Shown piece by piece: positions 23,726-28,892 of a DNA stretch of 28,892 nucleotides. Origin of the DNA: Sulfurovum sp. (GTDB lineage Bacteria > Campylobacterota > Campylobacteria > Campylobacterales > Sulfurovaceae); NCBI GenBank assembly GCA_016744875.1, contig JADGDL010000011.1, positions 14,623 to 43,514 on the forward strand, given 5' to 3'. The first letter of the stretch is position 1. Each line of letters begins with the position of its first letter. Position numbers and translations under genes: made by a program. The notes beneath the pieces were generated by a model, which saw only the letters and a program-made list of their open reading frames with translations, was not told the origin of the DNA and did not search any database.

Positions 23726-26686
23726 TTAACTTTGTTCTTTAGAAAGAGAATCTAAAGTGTCTTTGATCTCATAATGTAACTTCAATCCCTCTGATGTCAT
23801 CACAAAACCGGAGATAATGATCTTTCCTTCATGTACCATGTTATGGTGTTTTTTACAGAGCGGTATGAGATTGTACTTGTGGTTTTTATGGAAATGGTCA
23901 ATATACCCATCTTGATCTGCCTCTTTTTGTTCCACGATGTGATGGACATCTTCTACATTTTCATTACACAAGGCACATTTTTCGATGTAGAGATTTTTGT
24001 TGTATTTACTACGTTTTTGTGTAGAGAGCTTCTTTGCAGCACTTTGCGTTTTAGAGAGTTCTTCTCTAATGATCTTTGCCATGTTTAAAAAGCCTTTGTC
24101 CATATGCAGTGATTTTGCAAACTCAAGTCCATAAAGGCTGTCTCCTCTGCCAAGTTGCAGTACCCGATTGTAGATCAGTGCATCATTCGTCTCATCATAA
24201 CGGATACCTAAATGTAAAAAGATAAGGTGTTTCAGGTTTTGTAATTGAGAAATGTTTCCCAGTTGGTGTAAGTGTGTAGCAAAGATAAAAGTGGATCTGA
24301 GGGAAATAAGTTTTAATATGGCAGAAGAGACGATGGCAAGAGCGGATTCTGTCTCCGTCCCCTGACTTATTTCATCTCCAAGTATAAGGGAATGCGCATC
24401 TGAACGGTTAAAAATGTTTTTAAGTTCCATCATTTCTACTGCAAAGGTTGACAAGCCTTTGTAGAGATTGTCTTGAGAAACAATACGTGTAAAGAGCTTG
24501 TTATAGATACCAAAACGCAGTTCCACTGCAGGCACAAAAAATCCTGCCTGGGCCAAAACAACAGAAAGACCGATACTCTTCATCAAAGATGATTTCCCAG
24601 AAGAGTTAATGCCGTAAAGTAGCATCCCAAAAACATCTTCCCCGTTACTTGCATTGAGTGTGATATGATTATGAGTGGTAGCGTTATTCTCTCCTAAAAA
24701 AACATCATTGGGTACATAAATACCTCGCTCATCATTTGCTTCTATGATCGGGTGTCGCAGGGCAATGGCTTCATAAAAGTTACCTTCTTCAATAATAGGC
24801 CGTGAGAGATTCATACTTGTAGCACACTTAGCGTTGGAGATAGCTACATCAATATTTGCGATGAAAGCGATGAGTTTGTCAAGCAGTAATGAAAATCTGT
24901 TTTCAAGGACATCCAGACTCTCTACATATCTCTGTTTTACCAAAGAGATCAGTTTTACCTGAGATGTCTCATAAGTGCGCGTGATCTCTTCAAAGAGAGG
25001 AGCCTGTACTTTTACTGCATTTTTAAGATACTTGTAGTTAAAGTCTTTAAAAAAATGATGTTGCGCATCAATAGTGACAAAAGAGTCTTTGAGAGACTTC
25101 TCTATGATACTGAACCTGTTCTTGGTAAGGTTAAGGTAGTATCCTTCACTTTCCAGATAGCTTACCGTTGTATATTTGGTTGTACCTGTAAAAAGCTTGT
25201 CTGCTTCAAAGAGTGACTCTACATGTTGGGCTACAGTATCCATCTTTGAGACTTCTTTTTGCTGCTTTTTGACAATGCTGTCAATAGTAGGGTAAACACC
25301 GTCTTTAAATATGTTGTCATTGATCTGCTCTATACGAAAACGTGCACAGATATCCAGTTCAAAAGTTTCTTGCAGTACTCCGAGCATCTCTTTGGTTTCG
25401 TCAAAAAGTTTAGATTCTATTTCAAGTTCATGTTTCTGGGCATCTTCAAGTAGGTTCAAAACAGACTCTAAAGACATAGCAATATAAGTAAGTTCAACAG
25501 GGTGTAGCTTCCGTAACTTGATGCGTCTAGTGATACGTTCAAGGTCATAGATCTGTTTGAGGTGTGTCTCAAAACGGTTGATATTGGGCAAGAGCAGTTC
25601 CGTCAGGTTGTAACGCTCTTCAAGGAGGTCTTTGTCACAGATGGGGTTAAGCAAACGCTCTTTAAGCAGACGTTTTCCAAAAGCGGTTGACGTTTTGTCA
25701 ATGAGGTCAAGCAGTGTCATGTCTGAAGTGTCACGGGAGATGACAGAGAGTTGCTCCATGGCATTGTTCCCGATATACATATAACGGTTAGAACCCAAAA
25801 AGAGAGGCTTGTTCATTTTTTCTATGATACTTTCGTCATGTTCTATGATGAAGTCTATGAGTACTGTCAGTGCTTCTGTTGTGTAAGGGTGACGTTCAAG
25901 GTCTAAGAACTCTATGGCAGAAAGAAAAGAGTTGATCTGAAAAATGCGTGTGAAAAGTTCATTTTGAAAGTTGATCTTAAAACGTTTGCTGTTAATGCTG
26001 TAATGCAGAGATTCCAATTCAAGATAGTGGATCAGCCAAGCTTTGTCTATCTCTTTTCCTTCAAGGGTAATGATGACCTCTGACGTGGCGTACGTCTGTA
26101 AAAGATTAAAGGCTTCATCTAAAGCATAGGTTTTGTCATCACGGGTTGAGTGTATCTCGTTGGTAATTGTTTTCCCTGTAGAAACATCTATCGCAGCATA
26201 GCCTACAGAGTAGATACCTGCATTTTCATCTATGAGAAGGGAGACGATGTTATTTTCACAAGGCTCAGAGAGGTATTCAAAGTTCGTACCCGGAGAGATG
26301 ATATTGGCCACATATCGTTTGATGTTAGGCATTTCACCTTTTTGTTTTACAACAATGATAGTGTATTTTTTGGTCGCTATTAGACGTGCTAGATAACGGT
26401 CTAAAGAGACAGCAGGAACCCCTGCTAAAAGAGGGTTGGAAACATTATTCTCCAGAATAGCTTTACTTTTTCTAGTGAGTTGAATGTTAAGCAGTTCAGC
26501 GATCTCTTTTGCTTTACCGACTTTCATTTCGTCATTGTTGACCTCGTACACTTCAAAGAAGGTACCTATTTCCATCAGCACAAGGGCATCTTTACCGTAC
26601 TTTTCTTCAAAATGAAGCTGTAGATCAAAATAAATTTCTGTTAGAAGTTTCTTTTTTTGCGAAAGTATTTCAGTGATCTTATCCAC
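23726..26686 (-). CDS. MutS7-type mismatch recognition protein with C-terminal HNH nuclease
   Basis: A 986-residue MutS homologue. Domain I keeps the mismatch-reading FxE motif (FFEVY, Phe43 and Glu45). The connector, lever and clamp regions follow. The ATPase domain has Walker A GINSSGKS (692-699), ILGDEISQGTE for Walker B and FIFATHLHQ. After it, about 900-960 carries an HNH domain: CALC (Cys904, Cys907), His915-His916, Asn939, Cys944, His947-His948 and His952. This architecture is the MutS7 type found in octocoral mitochondria, giant viruses and some Campylobacterota, where recognition and nicking could be in one chain. No mutL is in the window. The start is GTG at 26686 with AAGGG 9 bases upstream. 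It heads a six-gene run. Confidence 0.9.
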   Translation of the reverse strand: MDKITEILSQKKKLLTEIYFDLQLHFEEKYGKDALVLMEIGTFFEVYEVNNDEMKVGKAKEIAELLNIQLTRKSKAILENNVSNPLLAGVPAVSLDRYLARLIATKKYTIIVVKQKGEMPNIKRYVANIISPGTNFEYLSEPCENNIVSLLIDENAGIYSVGYAAIDVSTGKTITNEIHSTRDDKTYALDEAFNLLQTYATSEVIITLEGKEIDKAWLIHYLELESLHYSINSKRFKINFQNELFTRIFQINSFLSAIEFLDLERHPYTTEALTVLIDFIIEHDESIIEKMNKPLFLGSNRYMYIGNNAMEQLSVISRDTSDMTLLDLIDKTSTAFGKRLLKERLLNPICDKDLLEERYNLTELLLPNINRFETHLKQIYDLERITRRIKLRKLHPVELTYIAMSLESVLNLLEDAQKHELEIESKLFDETKEMLGVLQETFELDICARFRIEQINDNIFKDGVYPTIDSIVKKQQKEVSKMDTVAQHVESLFEADKLFTGTTKYTTVSYLESEGYYLNLTKNRFSIIEKSLKDSFVTIDAQHHFFKDFNYKYLKNAVKVQAPLFEEITRTYETSQVKLISLVKQRYVESLDVLENRFSLLLDKLIAFIANIDVAISNAKCATSMNLSRPIIEEGNFYEAIALRHPIIEANDERGIYVPNDVFLGENNATTHNHITLNASNGEDVFGMLLYGINSSGKSSLMKSIGLSVVLAQAGFFVPAVELRFGIYNKLFTRIVSQDNLYKGLSTFAVEMMELKNIFNRSDAHSLILGDEISQGTETESALAIVSSAILKLISLRSTFIFATHLHQLGNISQLQNLKHLIFLHLGIRYDETNDALIYNRVLQLGRGDSLYGLEFAKSLHMDKGFLNMAKIIREELSKTQSAAKKLSTQKRSKYNKNLYIEKCALCNENVEDVHHIVEQKEADQDGYIDHFHKNHKYNLIPLCKKHHNMVHEGKIIISGFVMTSEGLKLHYEIKDTLDSLSKEQS

Positions 26687-26783
26687 GTTAGGTAGCCCTT
26701 GTTTTTATTGTAATGATTTTAGCATAAATGGGGTTAGAACTTTGGGTACATTTTTACTTTATAAGTCTTTCAGATAATTTGGG

Positions 26784-26789
26784 TATAAT
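26784..26789 (+). promoter_or_regulatory. -10 box for rpmI
   Basis: A perfect TATAAT within TTTGGGTATAATACC, preceded by AT-rich sequence and no clear -35, as is common in this group. The start of transcription would be near 26796, which gives a leader of about 145 bases before rpmI. Confidence 0.65.
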
Positions 26790-26796
26790 ACCGTCC

Positions 26797-26940
26797 CATT
26801 TTAATTGGATAGAACGGCTTTTAAGCAAAGCTCAAAAACCTACGCTAACGCTGAGTTGTCTTCAACAGACGATTCACCTGACTAGTCAGATTTTGTGTTT
26901 GTTTTATTGTATTTAAAAAATTTATATAGGGAGTAAGCAT
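26797..26940 (+). promoter_or_regulatory. Structured 5' leader of rpmI; candidate ribosomal-protein autoregulatory leader
   Basis: The stretch between the -10 box and the rpmI start holds no gene. Three short hairpins can be drawn: GCTTT/AAAGC (26817-26821 with 26827-26831), GTTG/CAAC (26845-26848 with 26853-26856, extended by CT/AG across a 2-base bulge), and the 12-base palindrome CTGACTAGTCAG (26878-26889), which is followed by a T-rich run. L20 represses its own operon through the leader in E. coli and Bacillus, so control by L20 is plausible here, but no known L20 leader family could be matched by eye. Confidence 0.35.
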
Positions 26941-27132
26941 ATGCCAAAAATGAAAAGTGTAAAAGGCGCTGTTAAGCGTTTTAAAGTTAAAAAAAGCGGC
27001 AAGATCAAAAGAGGAACTGCGTATAGAAGTCACATTCTTTCTAAAGTTGATGGTAAACACCATAGACAGATGAGAAGTCCTAAGCACGTTGACCCAGCTG
27101 ATGCAAAAAACATTAAAGAGATGATCAACTAA
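26941..27132 (+). CDS. rpmI: 50S ribosomal protein L35
   Basis: A component of the large ribosomal subunit. The 63 residues match the family: MPKMKSVKGAVKRFKV with the MKTxxxxxKRF pattern, GKIKRGTAYRSHIL, and the end KNIKEMI. The start ATG follows the ribosome binding site TAGGGAG. It is followed after 132 bases by rplT, the usual partner. infC, which comes first in many bacteria, is not present here; I recall that it is also apart in Campylobacter jejuni. Confidence 0.95.
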   Translation: MPKMKSVKGAVKRFKVKKSGKIKRGTAYRSHILSKVDGKHHRQMRSPKHVDPADAKNIKEMIN

Positions 27133-27157
27133 GAAATTAGTTTCATTTTTTTAAAGC

Positions 27158-27163
27158 TATAAT
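27158..27163 (+). promoter_or_regulatory. -10 box for rplT
   Basis: A perfect TATAAT in the context TTTTTTTAAAGCTATAATCC, a very typical sigma70 promoter for Campylobacterota (AT-rich upstream, AAGC before the -10). It indicates that rplT has a promoter of its own besides read-through from rpmI, with a leader of about 95 bases. Confidence 0.6.
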
Positions 27164-27182
27164 CCCCCGATTAGGGGCAAGT

Positions 27183-27203
27183 TCAAACAGAGAGAATGTT
27201 TGA
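27183..27203 (+). promoter_or_regulatory. Hairpin in the rplT leader
   Basis: TCAAACA (27183-27189) pairs perfectly with TGTTTGA (27197-27203) around a 7-base loop (GAGAGAA). It lies about 60 bases before the rplT ATG and after its promoter. It could be a binding site for L20, which copies parts of its 23S rRNA site in other leaders. This is an inference from position only. Confidence 0.3.
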
Positions 27204-27264
27204 CACCTACTAAAACTGATTTTCATTTGAAAGTTACAGTACAAGTATAAGGTAAAGGATAACC

Positions 27265-27621
27265 ATGAGAGTAAAAACTGGTGTCGTAAGAACTAGAAGA
27301 CACAAAAGACTATTAAAACAAGCTAGAGGGTTCTACAGTGGTAGAAGAAAACACTTCAGAAAAGCGAAAGAACAACTCGAGCGTTCATTAGTATATGCTT
27401 ACAGAGATAGAAGACAAAAGAAAAGAGATTTCAGAAGATTATGGATCGTTCGTATCAATGCGGCGACTAGATTGAATGGAATGAACTATTCTACATTTAT
27501 GCATGGTCTTAAAGTTGCAAATATTGAACTTGACAGAAAAATTCTTGCTGATATGGCAATGAATGCACCTGAGTCATTTACAAAAGTAGCTGAGGCTTCT
27601 AAAGCAGCACTTGCTAAATAA
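27265..27621 (+). CDS. rplT: 50S ribosomal protein L20
   Basis: A primary binding protein of the large subunit, needed for early 50S assembly and a translational repressor of its own operon in well-studied bacteria. The 118 residues are standard: RVKTGVVRTRRHKR, KQARGFYSGRRKHFRKAK, RDRRQKKRDFRRLWIVRIN and the C-terminal globular domain from about residue 60 (MNYSTFMHGLKVANIELDRK). The start is preceded by GTAAAGGA. A hairpin with a TTCG loop follows 18 bases after the stop. Confidence 0.97.
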   Translation: MRVKTGVVRTRRHKRLLKQARGFYSGRRKHFRKAKEQLERSLVYAYRDRRQKKRDFRRLWIVRINAATRLNGMNYSTFMHGLKVANIELDRKILADMAMNAPESFTKVAEASKAALAK

Positions 27622-27639
27622 TTTTTGTTAATTATTTCT

Positions 27640-27659
27640 TGAGGGGCTTCGGCTCCTCA
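27640..27659 (+). terminator. TTCG-loop hairpin after rplT
   Basis: TGAGGGGC (27640-27647) pairs with GCTCCTCA (27652-27659), one G-T pair included, around the stable tetraloop TTCG closed by C-G. The following sequence (TCCCCTTTTATTTCC) is T/C-rich. This is the likely terminator of the rpmI-rplT unit. Confidence 0.75.
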
Positions 27660-27826
27660 TCCCCTTTTATTTCCCTTCCCCATTAAATTTTATTATTGTT
27701 TGAATTTGAATTGAGTTTCTCTGTCCATTTTTTTTCTTTGTTGATGCAACAAAAGAAATAAAACAAACCAAAAAAAAGCACGTTTCACGCATAGGTAAAA
27801 ATACAATCGACAAATATAGTATGAGG

Positions 27827-27905
27827 CATGTAAAGAGATGACTCGTTTATATTTTTGAATGTATTTAGAGGAAGTGTGATGTCAAGGACGAGCCTTGACT
27901 TTTTT
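27827..27905 (+). ncRNA. Candidate small RNA ending at an intrinsic terminator
   Basis: A -10-like TATAGT lies at 27815-27820 and a textbook terminator ends at 27905, which would give an RNA of about 79 bases from an otherwise empty region. There is no clear -35 and no similarity to a known RNA family that I can recognise. The existence of a transcript is inferred from the terminator only. Confidence 0.3.
27881..27905 (+). terminator. Intrinsic terminator facing the + strand
   Basis: GTCAAGG (27881-27887) pairs perfectly with CCTTGAC (27893-27899) around ACGAG and is followed by six Ts (27900-27905). On the minus strand the stem is followed by ATCACAC with no T-run, so it does not suit the gene that ends at 27937. 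rplT already has its own terminator 220 bases earlier. Confidence 0.75.
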
Positions 27906-27936
27906 AGTAGGTACGTGAATATTCTTGGCGCTAATG

Positions 27937-28674
27937 TTAGCCTCGTTGTGTTTCACCGGAAAAGCCAATAATCCCTGGTCTTAGATTACAGACAGTTTCA
28001 AAACCCATACCTTTCATGGCATGTTGTACTTGGTAACTTCTACTGCCAGAGTGACAGTAAACGATGATGTTCTCAGATTTTTTCCCTGCAAGTTCTTCTA
28101 CTTTAGCATAAAACTGTGAAGTAGGTACCAGTGTGTCTGTCCCTACTATGTGACCCATTTGAAACTCCATATGTTCTCTTGTATCTACGAGAGTAAAATC
28201 TATCATTCCTAATGTACGTGCTTCTATAAGCGCTTCTAGTTCATCCCCATCGAGTTGTTCTTCTTTTATCAGTATGGCCGCCTGCTCTTTGGTAAGACCT
28301 CTGGAATGTGTATGGACTATCTCTTCTATCTCGTCGTGTACCGCTTGTGCTTTTGCATACTCTGGGGTACAGAAGATACCACAGTGGCAAAGACCATCTT
28401 CAGGGATCTCTCTTTCTATCGCTGGTTTACAAGGACAAATACGGTTATCAGCAGCTTTTTGTTCTTCTTTTGTTTCCCCGATAACCATAAAACAAGGACA
28501 AAAACGTTTTCCGTAGATGAGTTTGTTGCGTGCAAGCCCCATTGCTACACCTTCATTTACTTCTTCATTTGGATTTTGTACCCAATCAAATTGGTTATTT
28601 ACTTTTTCTACAAAACCCCATGTTTTTTCCAACTCAGCTTGAAATTCATCTGAGTTCATATCTATTTGTTGCAT
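27937..28674 (-). CDS. Ferredoxin-thioredoxin reductase catalytic subunit fused to a rhodanese domain
   Basis: A 245-residue fusion. The N-terminal part (about 10-105) has the FTR catalytic-chain cysteines: CPC (59-61), CPC (80-82), CHC (96-98) and Cys102, which build the [4Fe-4S] cluster next to the redox-active disulfide that takes electrons from ferredoxin. In plant FTR the spacing is CPC-x16-CPC-x8-CHC; here it is x18 and x13, so the loops are longer. The C-terminal part (about 155-240) is a rhodanese domain with FTLVDTREHMEFQMGHI and the active loop CHSGSR (Cys207), a site for persulfide transfer. The start ATG overlaps the stop of the upstream gene by one base. A redox or sulfur-transfer role is inferred. 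No signal peptide is present. Confidence 0.87.
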   Translation of the reverse strand: MQQIDMNSDEFQAELEKTWGFVEKVNNQFDWVQNPNEEVNEGVAMGLARNKLIYGKRFCPCFMVIGETKEEQKAADNRICPCKPAIEREIPEDGLCHCGIFCTPEYAKAQAVHDEIEEIVHTHSRGLTKEQAAILIKEEQLDGDELEALIEARTLGMIDFTLVDTREHMEFQMGHIVGTDTLVPTSQFYAKVEELAGKKSENIIVYCHSGSRSYQVQHAMKGMGFETVCNLRPGIIGFSGETQRG

Positions 28675-28892
28675 TAGTGTGTTTCCTTTGTACTGTTATT
28701 GTTTATTTCTGTTGTATTGTCTTCTATCTCTTTTACCATGGCATCAAACTCCTTGACATAACTATCAATTTTTTTACTCCATTCTTCCATGAATATCTGG
28801 GTTTTGTTAAGGTCAATGTTGATATTCCCATTATTGATCTTAACACCACCTTCTTGTGCATCAATAACACCTTTTTGTAGATCACTCGAGAC
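28674..28892 (-). CDS. C-terminal end of an unidentified gene, cut by the window edge
   Basis: On the minus strand an open frame runs from base 28892 to a TAA at 28676-28674. This stop shares its last A with the ATG of the FTR-rhodanese gene (TAATG). The visible 72 residues include GGVKINNGNINIDLNKTQIF and MEEWSKKIDSYVKEFDAMVK, and end in a polar Asn/Thr-rich tail. The pattern suggests a helical, soluble C-terminus. I do not recognise the family. The tight coupling implies one operon with the FTR-rhodanese gene. The start lies beyond the window. Confidence 0.65.
   Translation of the reverse strand, partial: VSSDLQKGVIDAQEGGVKINNGNINIDLNKTQIFMEEWSKKIDSYVKEFDAMVKEIEDNTTEINNNSTKETH

Larger units (their letters stand above)
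27660..27936. other. Intergenic stretch without a protein gene
   Basis: From the rplT stop to the end of the FTR-rhodanese gene there are 315 bases with no convincing reading frame. They hold the rplT terminator, a bulged hairpin (27733-27743 with 27747-27758: TTTCTTTGTTG against CAACAAAAGAAA, 3-base loop), an A-rich tract, and a perfect terminator at 27881-27905 that faces the + strand. No tRNA-like or repeat array structure is seen. Confidence 0.6.

Noticed and set aside
26676..26684. DnaA-box-like TTATCCACG
   Set aside because: It is the reverse strand of the first codons of mutS7 (GTG GAT AAG), a single copy with no cluster or DUE-like AT-rich region beside it.
23726..26686. Calling the MutS homologue canonical mutS (MutS1)
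   Set aside because: The C-terminal HNH domain and the variant FFEVY form of the mismatch motif fit MutS7 better, so I left the gene symbol empty.
27840..27930. The 27881-27905 hairpin as the terminator of the FTR-rhodanese gene
   Set aside because: On the minus strand the stem is not followed by a T-run, so the + strand is the better orientation.
1..28892. tRNA, rRNA, CRISPR arrays, insertion sequences or prophage genes
   Set aside because: No clover-leaf, no regularly spaced repeats, no transposase or integrase motifs were found on either strand by eye.

Overview
The window looks like chromosomal DNA of a marine Campylobacterota (epsilonproteobacterium), most likely Sulfurovum or a close relative. 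This rests on AT-rich coding with A/T-ending codons, AAGGA-type ribosome binding sites, sigma70 -10 boxes of the TATAAT type without clear -35 boxes, a DnaN C-terminus that closely resembles Campylobacter DnaN, the pyrG-recJ order that I recall from Campylobacter and Helicobacter, and a MutS of the MutS7 (HNH-fused) type. No database search was possible, so the genus is an inference. I see no insertion sequence, CRISPR array, rRNA, tRNA or phage gene.

Layout, left to right. 1-3.6 kb (+): 3' end of dnaN, then pyrG and recJ with an 8-base overlap. 3.7-5.05 kb (-): an outer-membrane phospholipase A with a SEL1-like N-terminus, separated from recJ by a strong hairpin. 5.2-7.4 kb (-): nifS-nifU Fe-S cluster assembly pair, with a palindrome upstream. 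7.6-8 kb (+): a small SpoIIAA/STAS-like protein. 8.0-9.6 kb (-): mutY-folE. 9.7-10.8 kb (+): a secreted protein with two DUF302-like domains, closed by two tandem hairpins. 10.9-13.5 kb (+): tig, clpP, def (protein folding, degradation and maturation). 13.5-15.7 kb (-): a solitary FtsK/EccC-like protein without a Walker A motif, then gdhA. 15.8-17.4 kb (+): comM/yifB. 17.4-19.55 kb: yeiH (-) and a divergent lysR (+). 19.5-26.7 kb (-): one tight run mutS7-gspF-omp-RDD-MFS-mobA. 26.7-27.6 kb (+): rpmI and rplT, each with a promoter-like -10 and a structured leader. 27.6-27.94 kb: no protein gene, but a terminator on the + strand that may close a small RNA. 27.94-28.89 kb (-): a ferredoxin-thioredoxin reductase catalytic subunit fused to a rhodanese domain, preceded by the 3' end of an unidentified gene cut by the window edge.

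Most genes are housekeeping. The parts that deserve a second look are the MutS7-HNH protein at the head of a functionally mixed operon, the FTR-rhodanese fusion, the P-loop-less FtsK-like protein next to gdhA, the MutY in which the catalytic Asp is Glu, the SEL1-PldA fusion, and several palindromes and hairpins in the intergenic regions. I found no clear undescribed defence or mobile system.
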